Notes: generated by a model not told the origin, from the letters alone. Counted from the stretch's first letter, positions 20,923 to 32,066 are shown. The stretch: 64,000 nucleotides of DNA from Neoarius graeffei (GCF_027579695.1 NC_083577.1:57194283-57258282), one strand, 5' to 3'. A program made the numbers and translations.

Positions 20923-22513
20923 CAGTTGTGGTCAGAAGTTTACATACAGTGACATAAATGCCATCTTGGATATGAATGTCATGGCAATATTTGGGCTTTC
21001 AGTCATTTCTTTGAACTGTTCTTTTTCTGTGGCAGAACGTACAGCATACATCTTTAATTAAGAAACAACACTATAATTTGGTGCACATGTTTTAATTTTC
21101 TTTGGGTTTTCTGAAATCAATACAGGGTCAAAATTATACATACAGGGACAAAAATTTACATACGCTCACTTAGATTATTAATTCAGAGGCGATGAAACTT
21201 CCAAAATGTCTCTTATCTTGCCAAGGCCAAGGCCTCTTAACTTCCTGTTACTGATCATGATTGACTACAGCTGGTAGTTTCTCTGTACCTTCATAAAAAG
21301 GGTTTGTTTACAGCACTCATTGGATTGACCAACACAGTAAAATGGGAAAATCCAAGTAGCTCAGTGCAGATCTGAGAAAGAGGATTGCGGATATACACAA
21401 CTCCGGAATGTCTCTTGGAGCCATTTCTAAACAAATGCAAATTCCAAGATCAGTTCAAACAATTGTATCCAATTTATTGTGAGGTGTAGTCACTTTGCCA
21501 AGCCACTTTGCTTCAAGAAAACCCAAACTGTCACCTTCAGCTGAAAGAAAATTGGTTTGGATGGTCAGGAACAACCTGGGAACCACCATGGCACAGCCCT
21601 GCCATGAACTGGAAGCTGATGGATCACTGTCTACAGTTCAGATCACCATGGACTAAGAGGCTACTATCCAAGAAATAACCCCCTGCTCCAAAATTGACAC
21701 CTTCAGGCTTAACTAAAGTTTGAAGCTGACCACACAGAAAAAGAGAAAGCCTTCTGGAGGATAGCTATATGGTCAGAGGAGACAAAGATTGAGTTGTTTG
21801 GCCATAACGACCACCATGTACAGAGGAACACAGTACCAGCTGCTGCTGGTGGCAGGATCATCATGCTCTGGGGCTGTTTTGCTGCGAGTGGAACTGGTTC
21901 ATTGCATAAAATGGATGGAATAATGAAGAAGGAGGACTACCTCAGAATTCTTCAGCATAAACCATCAGAAACTTGAACACGACTTGAGACTTGGAGTTAC
22001 AACAGGACAGTGTACCCAAACACGCATCACAGCTGGTTGTAGAGGATAAAGCAGGCTAACATTAAGCTTAAAACAAGTCTTGACTTCAACCTTGTTGAAC
22101 ATATATGGACCGTGCTTATGTCGAGTCCATGCCAAGAAAAAAAAATTTAATTGAACTCTACCAATTCTACCATGAAGAGTCATGAAATATCCAACCAGAA
22201 TTCTGCCAGAAGTTTGTTCATGGCAAACAAAAATGTTTGGTCCAGGTGAATCTTGCGAAAAGACATTTTACCCAAATATTAGGTGTGCTGTATGTATATT
22301 TTTGGCCCTGTATGCATAATTTTGACCCTGTGTTGATTTCAGAAAATCCAAAGAAAAGTAAAACTTGTGCACCAAATTTTAGTGTTGTTTTTTTAATTAA
22401 AGATGTATGCTGTACATTCTGCCACAGAAAAAGAACAGTTCAAAGAAATTACTGAAAGCCCAAATATTGCCATGACATTCATGTCACTGTATGTAAACTT
22501 CCGACCACAACTG
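20923..22513 (+). mobile_element. Tc1-like transposon with long inverted repeats, decayed
   Basis: A 1.59-kb element with terminal inverted repeats about 210-225 bp long (left from cagttgtggtcagaagtttacatac, right ending gtatgtaaacttccgaccacaactg), and TA at the right edge. It encodes a Tc1-family transposase relic. Long repeats recall the catfish Tip and salmonid Tc1 elements (comparison from memory). Confidence 0.85.
21342..22200 (+). pseudogene. Tc1-like transposase relic
   Basis: The frame opens MGKSK and meets a TAG at the sixth codon. Downstream fragments in several frames carry recognisable transposase pieces: an LRKRIADIHNSG helix-turn-helix segment, EETKIELFGHN (catalytic D replaced or lost in WSEETK), and GGRIIMLWGCFAASG. 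Multiple stops and frameshifts make it inactive. Confidence 0.8.
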
Positions 22514-22694
22514 TATGGAGCCACTGATGGATCCTGGGAGTTTGAAGGTTTTAAAAAGTTTTTTTTTTTTTTAATGGATATAATAGGAAAATAAAATGAA
22601 ATAGTATGGTGATACTTCACATAACATTCTAAAAATAACTGCATCACTCAACATGTTTGTGTGAAATGAATATTGAGTGGTAATTAAAAGTGAG

Positions 22695-23000
22695 TGTGGC
22701 AGCGGGGGCGTGGTCAAGCATCAGTCTGTGACCGGAGGGCGGAGTCAGGGAAGGTAAGTGGCAGAATCACTGCACCTGATGTTAATTAATGTGTTTGTGT
22801 GTCTTCCCCAGTGACCGCGCCCTATTTAAGGAGGGAGAGCGAGAGCAGAGGGAGCTCTTCCCCGAACCAGACGCCGGTTGTGTGTGTGTCTGTTTAAATT
22901 ACTAAGTGTCCACTGAAAAGTGTGAAAATAAAAACGGTTTACCAACCTGAGCTCTGTCCTGCCGTCTTCTGTGCTCCGCCCATACGTAAGAACTGCCACA
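22695..23000 (+). repeat. 5' LTR of Gmr1-like Ty3/gypsy element
   Basis: A 306-bp LTR starting TGTGGCAG and ending CTGCCACA, a short inverted terminal repeat. It contains a TATA-like 'ccctatttaagg' and an AATAAA signal (gaaaataaaaacgg). It differs from the 3' LTR at roughly six to eight positions plus a small GT-repeat length change, so the insertion is fairly young. The flanking target-site duplication is short, gtga(g/t). Confidence 0.92.
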
Positions 23001-23001
23001 G

Positions 23002-23020
23002 TGGTGCTGAAACCCGGGAG
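23002..23020 (+). promoter_or_regulatory. Primer binding site, tRNA-Phe type
   Basis: The sequence tggtgctgaaacccgggag starts one base after the LTR. It is complementary to the 3' end of vertebrate tRNA-Phe (including CCA) with one mismatch, a C-to-T change within a CpG-type position. It would prime minus-strand DNA synthesis. Confidence 0.75.
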
Positions 23021-23051
23021 TAAATTTGGAGCGCAGAAGCAGAACAGCCCC

Positions 23052-24029
23052 ATGGAGTCCTCCCTGTTCGCCGACTTGGTCCACGCCCTCGCCACAGCCC
23101 AGCAAAGCCAGCACCAGGCGCTAGTCGCCCTCCGGAAGGAGCAGGAACAGCAGTTCGAGGCCCTGGTGTTGGCTCAGCAGGAAGATCGTCAGGCATTCCG
23201 GAACCTCCTCGTGTCGGCGGGGTCCACCAACTCCACCCCCGCGGGCCCGTCCCCCCTCACCCTAACAAAGATGGGTCCGCAGGATGACCCCGAGGCATTC
23301 CTCACGCTCTTTGAGCAGGTAGCAGAGACCTCGGGGTGGCCGGTGGAGCAGCGCGCAGCGTGCCTCCTCCCCCTGCTAACGGGAGAGGCGCAGCTGGCCG
23401 CCCTACAGCTCCCCGCCGACCGCCGGCTGGCCTACGCGGACCTTCGCCGGGCCATCCTCCAGCGTGTGGGGTGCACCCCCGAGCAACAATGGCAGCGCTT
23501 CCGCGCTTTGCGCTTGGAGGAAGTCGGCTGGCCGTTCGTGTTTGGCCAGCAACTCCGGGACGCCTGCTGGCGGTGGTTGAGGGCTGACAACCGCGACGCC
23601 AAGGGGCTCATCGACCAGGTGGTACTGGAACAATTCATCGCGCGCTTACCAGCCGGAACCGCAGAGTGGGTCCAGTGCCACCGCCCGGCGTCACTGGATC
23701 AGGCAATCGAGCTGGCGGAGGACCATTTGGCGGCTGTCCCGACGGCAGGACAGCAGACCACCTCTCCTCTCCTCTCCTCTCCTCTCCTCTCCTCTCCTCT
23801 CCTCTCTCTCTCCCCCTCTCCTCCTGTGTCTCATCCTCGCCCCATTCCCCCACCGTGGGGGCCGGCGCCACCCCAGCCGGCCCGCCGCACCCACGGTGCC
23901 CTCCCGTTTCTCCCTTCTGTGTCTATCTCTTCCCCCCCTCAGGTGAGTGAGCCCCAGAACACCAGTGCGGAGAGGAAGCCCGGGCCGGTTTGCTGGTGCT
24001 GCAGGGAGCCGGGCCACCTCCAACAGTAG
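23052..24029 (+). pseudogene. gag: gag of Gmr1-like element, ending inside its zinc knuckle
   Basis: The ATG at 23052 is in strong context (ccccATGG), just after the primer site, and gives about 325 residues. The N-terminus has a Gln/Glu-rich coiled-coil-like stretch. The middle resembles a retrotransposon capsid (PEAFLTLFEQVAE, ..LLTGEAQLAALQL, ..LRDACWRWL, ..FIARLP). A Ser/Pro-rich part encoded by a (CTCTC)n tract follows. The CCHC knuckle starts CWCCREPGH, but the TAG at 24027 falls before its final Cys, which is the next codon. The frame then continues open into protease. Confidence 0.85.
23758..23815 (+). repeat. (CTCTC)n pentanucleotide repeat inside gag
   Basis: A tandem CTCTC/TCTCC tract in the gag frame, coding Ser-Pro-Leu-Leu-Ser repeats. 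Its length keeps the frame open. Confidence 0.9.
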
Positions 24030-24494
24030 TGCTCGGTAATGGAGGTGGGCGCGGTGGTTCGGATCCCTGATGTGCCAGGAGCCGCCCTCGATCGGGCCGG
24101 AGCGTATCGCATACCGGTGAGTATCCAAGGGGATACATATCAGGCGTTGGTGGATTCTGGTTGTAATCAGACCCCAATCCACCAAAACCTGGTGCAAGAC
24201 GAGGCATTGGGGGGAGCACAATTGGTGAAGGTGTTGTGTGTGCATGGGGATGTTCACAACTATCCTTTAGTGTCGGTCCACATTTTTTTTTGAGGGGAAA
24301 AATTTATAGTAAAGGCGGCGGTTAATCCTCTCCTTACCCACTCGATAATTTTGGGGACGGATTGGCTGGCATTTGGGGAATTAATGAGTCATCTAGTGAA
24401 GAGTGGGTCCTGCCGTAGTTTAATAGGGGGAGGTCCCGGTGTCGCGTTGGTGGGAGCAGCTGTCACAGAGCCGTCTACGTCAGCTCCATGTTAG
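24030..24494 (+). pseudogene. pro: Protease region of Gmr1-like element
   Basis: It continues in the gag frame. The aspartic-protease active site is VDSG (Asp codon at 24153), preceded by a beta-strand segment (VSIQGDTYQAL), with the later ILGTDWL flap-end motif typical of retroelement proteases. An in-frame TGA at about 24292 interrupts it, and the frame closes with TAG at about 24492. The TGA is consistent with decay of an arginine CGA codon. Confidence 0.8.
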
Positions 24495-24506
24495 AGTGAG
24501 GAGCCG

Positions 24507-25790
24507 TTGGCTCCTCCTCTCTCTCTCAGGGAATCCCTCGCGGATTTCCCATTAGAGCAGTCGCGAGACGAGACTCTGCGGCATGCATTTGACCAAGTGA
24601 GAGTAATCGATGATCAAATGCTCCAGCCAAACGCCACCCCGTCCTTCCCCTACTTCGCGATTATGAAGGATAGATTATACCGAGTGACGCAGGACACTCA
24701 AACTAAAGAGTGAGTCATGCAGCTTTAGATTCTGAAGAGCCGCCGGGAAGTGGTATTCCAGGCGGCTCACTTTAATCCCATGGCTGGACACTTAGGGCAG
24801 GATAAAACACTAGCCCGAATAATGGCCCGGTTCTACTGGCCAGGGATTTGCAGTGATGTCCGTAAGTGGTGTACGGCGTGCCGCGAATGCCAGTTAGTAA
24901 ATCCAGCAGCCATTCCAAAAGCGCCTTTGCGCCCTCTACCTTTAATCGAGACCCTGTTCGAAAGAATTGGGATGGATCTCGTCGGGCCATTAGATCGGTC
25001 AACACGCGGGTACTGCTTTATATTAGTTCTGGTGGACTATGCAACGCGATACCCGGCAGCAGTGCCTCTTCGCAATATCTCAGCACGCAGTATTGCGGAA
25101 GTACTCTTCGGCGTTATCTCCCACGTTGGAATCCCAAAAGAGATTCTGACTGACCAAGGCACCTCGTTTGTCACGTACACTGAACGAACTGTATGGGTTG
25201 TTGGGTATTAAGCCGATCCGCACCAGCATTTATCACCCACAAACAGACCGTTCAGTTGAACGGTTCAATCACACCCTCAAGAATATAATTAAAAAATTTG
25301 TAAGTGAGGACGCACGTAATTGGGATAAATGGCTCGAACCCTTGTTGTTTGCAGTGCGAGAGGTCCCCCAAGCCTCCACGGGGTTCTCCCCATTCGAATT
25401 GTTATATGGGCATAAGCAGCGTGGCATTCTAGATGTGCTGCAGGAAAATTGGGAGGAGGGACCTTCACCAAGTAAAAATGAAATCCAATACATTATTGAC
25501 CTGCGCGCAAAACTCCACACACTCACCCACCTAACCCAGGAGAATTTGCGGCAGGCCCAAGAACGACAAACCCACCTGTACGACAAGGGTACGCGCCTTA
25601 GAGAGTTCACACCGGGAGATAAAGTACTCGTCCTGTTGCCCACATCGAGCTCCAAATTAGTCGCCAAGTGGCAAGGACCTTTTGAGGTCACACGGCGAGT
25701 CGGGGACGTTGACTATGAGGTGAGGCGAACGGACAGGGGTGGGGCGCTACAGATTTACCACCTCAATCTGCTCAAACTCTGGAATGAAGA
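24507..25790 (+). pseudogene. int: Integrase of Gmr1-like element, upstream of RT
   Basis: A linker (24507-24713) is followed by stops TGA (about 24711) and TAG (about 24726). Then come the zinc-binding H-x6-H and C-x2-C (WCTACREC), and the catalytic core with first Asp in GMDLVGPL, second Asp in LTDQGTSFV and the Glu in SVERFNHTL. The C-terminal module has a GPF motif (KWQGPFEV). A frameshift at about 25172, between the second Asp and the Glu, moves the frame. The Glu part is fused in frame to reverse transcriptase, showing directly that integrase precedes RT. Confidence 0.9.
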
Positions 25791-26640
25791 GGTCCCCGTG
25801 GCGTTGGTGTCGGTGGTTCTGGAGAAGGCGGAGCTGGGGCCGGAGGTTCAAAAAGGAACATTGGCATCACGTACCTCTCTGGTCCCCTGTGGAGACCACC
25901 TCTCCCCGACCCAACTCGTGGAGGTTGCCCAGTTGCAGACCGAGTTTTCGGACGTGTTCTCGCCCCTGCCCGGCCGCACCAACCTCATAGAGCACCACAT
26001 TGAGATGCCCCCGGGGGTGGTAGTGCATAGCCGCCCTTACAGGCTACCCGAACACAAGAAAAAAGTGGTTCGGGAAGAACTTGAGGCCATGCTCGAAATG
26101 GGCATCGTCGAGGAGTCCCACAGTGACTGGAGCAGCCCGGTGGTCTTGGTACCCAAGGCCAACGGGTCGGTCCGGTTCTGTGTAGACTATAGAAAAGTCA
26201 ACGCGGTGTCTAAATTCGACGCGTACCCAATGCCTCGTATTGATGAGTTGCTCGATCGACTAGGCACGGCTCGCTTTTATTCGACACTGGATTTAACAAA
26301 GGGTTATTGGCAGATCCCCTTGACTCCATTATCCCGAGAAAAAACGGCCTTTTCCACACCGTTCGGTTTACACCAATTTGTCACATTTCCTTTTGGGCTG
26401 TTTGGGGCGCCCGCTACGTTTCAGTGGCTGATGGACAGGGTCCTCTGCCCCCACGCCAACTATGCAGCCACCTACCTCGATGACATCATTATCTATAGTA
26501 ATGACTGACCGAGGCACCTCCAACATCTGAGGGCCGTCCTTAGGTCGCTGAGGCGAGCGGGTCTCACAGCCAACCCAAAGAAGTGTGCGATTGGGCGGGT
26601 GGAAGTACGGTATCTGGGCTTCCACTTGGTGCAACGGGCA
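25791..26640 (+). pseudogene. pol: Reverse transcriptase of Gmr1-like element
   Basis: It is in frame with the integrase C-terminus. RT landmarks run in order: DVFSPLPGR, HHIEMPPG, WSSPVVLVPKANGSVRFCVDYRKVN, FYSTLDLTKGYWQIPL, and the catalytic YLDDIIIY. A TGA at 26506 follows the YLDD motif by five codons. The frame then continues with RRAGLTANPKKC and YLGFHLV until a second frameshift near 26640. Confidence 0.9.
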
Positions 26641-27331
26641 GGTGTGTCCCCAAATTAACAAGACAGCAGCAATTGCAGCCTGCCCAAGGCCCAAGACCAA
26701 AAAGGGGGTGAGACAGTTCCTGGGGCTGGCTGGCTACTATCGTAGGTTTATACCTAATTATTCGGACGTCACCAGCCCACTGACTGATCTGACTAAAAAG
26801 GAGGCACCAGATCCGGTCCAGTGGACGGAGCAATGCCAGCGGGCTTTTTCTGAGGTAAAGGCTGCACTGTGTGGGGGGCCACTTTTACACTCTCCTGACT
26901 TTTCTCTCCCCTTTATGTTACAGACGGATGCGTCAGACAGAGGGCTGGGGGCTGTTTTGTCCCAGGAGGTGGAGGGGGAGGACTGCCCAGTCTTGTACAT
27001 CAGTAGAAAGCTGTTGGTGCGTGAGGGGCACTACAGCACAATTGAAAAAGAGTGCTTGGCAATCAAGTGGGCAGTCTTCGCCCTCCGTTACTACCTGCTG
27101 GGACGCCCTTTCACCCTCTGTTTGAACCATGCACTCTTCCAGTGGCTCCACCGCATGAAGGATGCCAACGCGCGGATCACCTATTGGTATCTGGCACGCC
27201 AACCCTTTAACTTCAAGGTGATCCACAGGCCGGGGGCACAGATGGTCGTGGCGGACTTCTTCTCCCGTCAAGGGGGGGGGAGTCGGCTGCAGGCCGGACG
27301 GCTGCCCGGCCTGAGTCGGGCGGTGGGGGTA
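26641..27331 (+). pseudogene. pol: RNase H and pol 3' end of Gmr1-like element
   Basis: After the frameshift it encodes FLGLAGYYRRFIPNY (RT connection), then RNase H with the catalytic TDAS, IEKECLA and the final VVADFFSRQ. The position that is usually TD(N/H)..L reads CLNHAL, so a catalytic Asp has become Asn. The frame runs to the polypurine-like cggtgggggta next to the 3' LTR. Nothing like env is present. Confidence 0.88.
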
Positions 27332-27547
27332 TGTGGCAGCGGGGGCGTGGTCAAGCATCGGTCTGTGACCGGAGGGCAGAGTCAGGGAAGGTAAGTGGCA
27401 GAATCACTGCACCTGATGTTAATTAATGTGTTTGTGTGTCTTCCCCAGTGACCGCGCCCTATTTAAGGAGGGAGAGCGAGAGCAGAGGGAGCTCTTCCCC
27501 GAACCAAACGCCGGTTGTGTGTGTGTGTGTCTGTGTTTAAATTACTA

Positions 27548-29161
27548 CAGTGGTGCTTGAAAGTTTGTGAACCCTTTAGAATTTTCTATATTTCTGCATA
27601 AATATGACCTAAAACATCAACGGATTTTTACACAAGTCCTAAAGGTAGATAAAGAGAACCCAGTTAAACAAATGAGACAAAAATATTATACTTAGTCATT
27701 TATTTATTGAGGAAAATGATCCAATATTACATATCTGTGAGTGGCAAAAGTATGTGAACCTCTAGGATGAGCAGTTAATTTGAAGGTGAAATTAGAGTCA
27801 GGTGTTTTCAATTCAATGGGATGACAATCAGGTGTGAGTGAGCACCCTGTTTTATTTAAAGAACAAGGATCTATCAAAGTCTGATCTTCACAACACATGT
27901 TTGTGGAAGTGTATCATGGCACGAACAAAGGAGATTTCTGAGGACCTCAGAAAAAGTGTTACTGATGCTCATCAGGCTGGAAAATGTTACAAAACCATCT
28001 CTAAAGAGTTTGGACTCCACCAATCCACAGACAGACAGACTGTGTACAAATGGAGGAAATTCAAGACCATTGTTACCCTCCCCAGGAGTGGGCGACCAAC
28101 AAAGATCACTCCAAGAGCAAGGCGTGTAATAGTCAGTGAGGTCACAAAGGACCCCAGGGTAACTTCTAAGCAACTGAAGGCCTCTCTCACATTGGCTAAT
28201 GTTAATGTTCATGAGTCCACCATCAGGAAAACACTGAACAACAATGGTGTGCATGGCAGGGCTGCAAGGAGAAAGCCACTGCTCTCCAAAAATAACATTG
28301 CTGCTTGTCTACAGTCTGCTAAAGATCATGTGGACAAGCCAGAAGGCTACTGGACAAATGTTTTGTGGACGGATGAGACCAAAATCGAACTTTTTGGTTT
28401 AAATGAGAAGCGTTATGTTTGGAAAAAGGAAAACACTGCATTCCAGCATAAGTACCTTATCCCATCTGTGAAACATGGTGGTGGTAGTATCATGGTTTGG
28501 GCCTGTTTTGCTGCATCTGGGCCAGGATGGCTTGCCATCATTGATGGAACAATGAATTCCGAATTATACCAGCGAATTCTAAAGGAAAATGTCAGGACAT
28601 CTGTCCATGAACTGAATCTCAAGAGAAGGTGGGTCATGCAGCAAGACAACAGCCCTAAGCACACAAGTCGTTCTACCAAAGAATGGTTAAAGAAGAATAA
28701 AGTTAATGTTTTGGAATGGCCAAGTCAAAGTCCTGACCTTAATCCAATCGAAATGTTGTGGAAAGACCTGAAGTGAGTAGTTCATGTGAGGAAACCCACC
28801 AACATCCCAGAGTTGAAGCTGTTCTGTACGGAGGAATGGGCTAAAATTCCTCCAAGCCGGTGTGCAGGACTGATCAACAGTTACCGGAAACGTTTAGTTG
28901 CAGTTATAGCTGCACAAGGGGGTCACACCAGATACTGAAAGCAAAGGTTCACATACTTTTGCCACTCACAGATATGTAATATTGGATCATTTTCCTCAAT
29001 AAATAAATGACCAAGTATAATATTTTTGTCTCATTTGTTTAACTGGGTTTTCTTTCTCTACTTTTAGGACTTGTGTGAAAATCCGATGATGTTTTAGGTC
29101 ATAGTATTTATGCAGAAATATAGAAAATTCTAAAGGGTTCACAAAGTTTCAAGCACCACTG
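27548..29161 (+). mobile_element. Tc1-like transposon, nearly intact
   Basis: A 1614-bp element with terminal inverted repeats starting CAGTGGTGCTTGAAAG and ending CTTTCAAGCACCACTG-like, repeats about 110-190 bp long, and a TA duplication on both sides. The insertion point is proved by the uninterrupted 5' LTR, which reads straight through at this site. It is the youngest datable insertion in the cluster. Confidence 0.95.
27916..28938 (+). pseudogene. Tc1-family transposase with one premature stop
   Basis: ATG at 27916 (MARTKEISEDLRKSV). It has a paired-like helix-turn-helix DNA-binding N-terminus, then the DD34E catalytic triad: Asp in WTDETKIELFG, Asp in QQDNSPKHTS and Glu in SPDLNPIEMLW. 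A TGA at 28774-28776 stops the frame just after the catalytic Glu. The frame after it is open to a natural stop at 28936-28938 and reads like the ordinary Tc1 C-terminus. The visible lesion is a single nonsense codon. Confidence 0.9.
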
Positions 29162-29259
29162 TAAGTGTCCACTGAAAAGTGTGAAAATAAAAATGGTTTA
29201 CTAACCTGAGCTCTGTCCTGCCGTCTTCTGTGCTCCGCCCATATGTAAGAACTGCCACA

Positions 29260-29665
29260 GTGATGCTTCACTGTTATTTCAGTAACAAATAAGAGATGAT
29301 GTGGTTACAGAGAGAGAATCCCCTTGTGATTAATCTACAATCATGTTATCTTTGAGCAATCTCAAAATGAAGGACCTCCTTCTTCAAAGTAAGAGAGATT
29401 ATTGCCAGGTTTATGATAAAGCTCCCTGCATACGCATGCTTTAATCACTTTCGCTGAGCAGATTAGTATGCGCTTAGTGATAAAGTGGCAAAACTAATAT
29501 TTTAAATTTGCTTCAGTGCCTGTTACCAAATGTACAGGAAGCTGCCATTTACATTGCAGATTGATTTAAAGACTGTCCATCATTCCAGGCTTGCATTCAT
29601 CATTAAGGAAATTTACCTGCGCAGGATATGTTATATATTTATGCCTATGTTGTACAAATAGGAAA
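29260..29665. other. No recognised feature
   Basis: AT-rich intergenic sequence with no gene or repeat recognised. Confidence 0.35.
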
Positions 29666-30004
29666 CACAGAGGGACAGTGGGTAGCATTACCACCGCACA
29701 GCTCCCATCCTGAGCTCTACTTACTGTCTGTATGGATTTTCGCATATTTTCTCCCTGTCCATCTGGGGTTCCTGTGGGTTCTCCAGTTTCCTTCTACCTC
29801 CTAGAACATGCCAGTAGGTGTATTGGCTACTCTAAATTGCCCATAGGTATGAATGAGTGTGATGGACTGGTGCCTAATCCAGGGTGAATTCCCCCCTTAC
29901 ACCCAGTGTTCCTGTGATAGGTTCCAGGTCCACCACAACCTTGATCAGGATAATACAGTTACTGAAGATGAATGAATGAATGAATGAATGAATGAATGAA
30001 TGAA
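29666..30004 (+). repeat. Diverged SINE with (TGAA)n tail
   Basis: It shares the general layout of the DANA-like copies (agtgggtagcattaccaccgcacagctcc, then 'ttttctccctgtcc', 'ctctaaattgcccataggtatgaatg', 'gtgataggttccaggtccacc') but is strongly diverged. It ends in a tgaatgaa tandem tail (29967-30004). Confidence 0.65.
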
Positions 30005-30389
30005 TCTGTGTCAGCAAGCAAGTAAACAAGGAAAGAAAGTTTTTTTCTTTTTTTGCAATATCTTGCAAATAAACACATGAAATGAAAATTAAATATCATG
30101 CAGCATATGATATTCAGTATCAGGGTACAGTCCATTAGTGAATTAATTTGTAATGGAAACAAACCCAAATATCCACTATTTGGCTAGACATTAATATTTA
30201 AAGCTCAAAGACCCACATATGGGTGTGATGGATAAAGAAATTTTAGCTGTATAGTGTAAATCATGTGAGACTCCAGACTCAACAAACTGGCATAATTCAT
30301 ATAGGACTAATTTTATTCCAAACTCCCATCATATGTAATTAAGAACTCGGGTATAACTCGGGTTTATTGATGGTGTAGTGGCTGCTGCT

Positions 30390-31042
30390 TTATGTCCCGG
30401 GGCACCCTCATGTCTGTGTTACCTTTTGGCTCTCCCCTTTTAGTTATGCTGTCATAGTTAGTTTTGCCGGAGTCCCTGCTTGCACTTCACGCAAAACGTA
30501 TACTGTTCTTACTTATTAGGTGACATTGGGCATATACCTAACAACCTGCCCTATGTCTGACTGGAGTCTCATCACATCGCTCCGGTGGAGGACGGCCCCA
30601 TATGGACAGTCAAAAGTCACACTTGGAAGATGCTCTGGACAGGACTACAGTTGTCATGAACAGTTTTGCACTCAAGTTTCCATCAATGAACAGTTTATAA
30701 CTTCAACAAAATAGACTAAATTATAAAACTATAATGAATTTCCTGGTTTCACAGTTATACTTTGTGACTATATAGGACACTGTTATAGAAGCAAGTTATT
30801 TATAATCACGTTATCTGTCATCACCCAAATGAGGATGGGTTCCCTTTTGAGTCTGGTTCCTCTCGAGGTTTCTTCCTCATGTCGTCTGAGGGAGTTTTTC
30901 CTTGCTACCGTCACCACAGGCTTGCTCATTGGGGATAGATTAGGGATAAAATTAGCTCATGTTTAAAGTCTTTATTTTCTGTCAAGCTACTTTGCGACAA
31001 TGTCTATTGTTAAAAGTGCTATAAAAATTAACTTGACTTTAG
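30390..31042 (+). repeat. Fish interspersed repeat of unassigned family
   Basis: The 3' part carries a recognisable dispersed sequence: 'ggttcctctcgaggtttcttcctcatgtcg', 'gggagtttttccttgctacc' and 'gcgacaatgtctattgttaaaagtgctataaaaat'. I recall this from many fish loci, probably a non-LTR retrotransposon 3' end. No coding part was recognised. Confidence 0.45.
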
Positions 31043-31190
31043 AAGGGGTTCATTGCTGACAGCTAATCAAATACTTTAGAAAGGCTTTGGTTAACGATTC
31101 CCAGAACCTTTATTTACTGCTGCATATTTCTCAAACCCTTCAAACTTAATCCTAATTTCTGCTTTGTGTAACAGATAAACCTGTAGAAAT

Positions 31191-31194
31191 ACGT

Positions 31195-31242
<48 letters not shown>
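31191..31242 (+). repeat. (GT)n(GA)n compound microsatellite
   Basis: About 15 GT units followed by about 11 GA units. Confidence 0.9.
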
Positions 31243-31631
31243 TATTATCTATATCTGTATCAAATTAGGACAAAGAAACATACAATCACAGTAAACATAC
31301 TTTCTAGTTATACGTCAGCTTTGATAATATCTTTGTTCTTTGAATGCTTCTCATGGAACCTGACAATATCAATAGCATTCATGCCTGCATGATGCACATT
31401 TTGTGATCTTATCTATATCTGTGTCAACTGAGAACACATTTGTCCCAGTTAACATTATTTTTATCTACGTTATGTCACGCATGATAACATCTATGCTAGA
31501 GTGTATTTCCAACACTATAAATGTCAGTAAGGTTTGCATGATGCATAGTGTCTGTCCTGTTTGTTAAACCCAAATGTTGAAAGAAAAATGGAGAAAGTTT
31601 TAAATGACTGCCTTTTTAAAAGTAGCACAAT

Positions 31632-31682
31632 GTGTTTGTTTGTTTGTTTGTTTGTTTGTTTGTTTGTTTGTTTGTTTGTTTT
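31632..31682 (+). repeat. (GTTT)n microsatellite
   Basis: About 12 tandem GTTT units. Confidence 0.9.
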
Positions 31683-32001
31683 TTCCCTTCTGGTTCTCAG
31701 AAGCATCATAGTACAGAATCAGCACTGGCTAAAGTGGTAAATGACCTAGGGGTTATATCAGATTATTATGGATATGTTTTATTTTGGTTTTAATTGACTT
31801 GAATGAAGCATTTGACACCATTTGACCTGATATGTCCTTGTAATGGACAAGCTTGAAATCACAGTCGGTTTTGACAGACAAGCTTTTCTAGTTTAGATTT
31901 TACTTGACATACTGCTACCAGTTTGTTATCATTAATGTAGATTTTTCAGAAAAGTAGAACACAATAGAACAATGTCACGTAAAGTTCTCGGGATCCTAAT
32001 T

Positions 32002-32003
<2 letters not shown>

Positions 32004-32066
<63 letters not shown>

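Larger units (their letters stand above)
22695..29259 (+). mobile_element. Ty3/gypsy retrotransposon with Gmr1-like domain order
   Basis: Complete LTR retrotransposon: 5' LTR, tRNA primer site, gag, protease, integrase, reverse transcriptase, RNase H, 3' LTR. Integrase lies before reverse transcriptase, unlike typical Ty3/gypsy order and as in the Gmr1 group first described from cod and other deuterostomes. gag, protease and the first part of integrase share one reading frame. At least five in-frame stops and two frameshifts inactivate it. A Tc1-like transposon is inserted in the 3' LTR. Without that insertion the element is about 4.95 kb. Confidence 0.92.
27332..29259 (+). repeat. 3' LTR of Gmr1-like element, split by a Tc1 insertion
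   Basis: LTR sequence at 27332-27547 and again at 29162-29259, with a Tc1-like element between, inserted at TA. Rejoined, it corresponds to the 5' LTR with few differences, such as g/a changes at CpG sites. It ends CTGCCACA followed by gtgat. Confidence 0.92.

Noticed and set aside
23691-24257. 188-residue antisense frame opposite gag
   Set aside because: Shadow of the GC-rich gag frame; no start context, domain or splice evidence.
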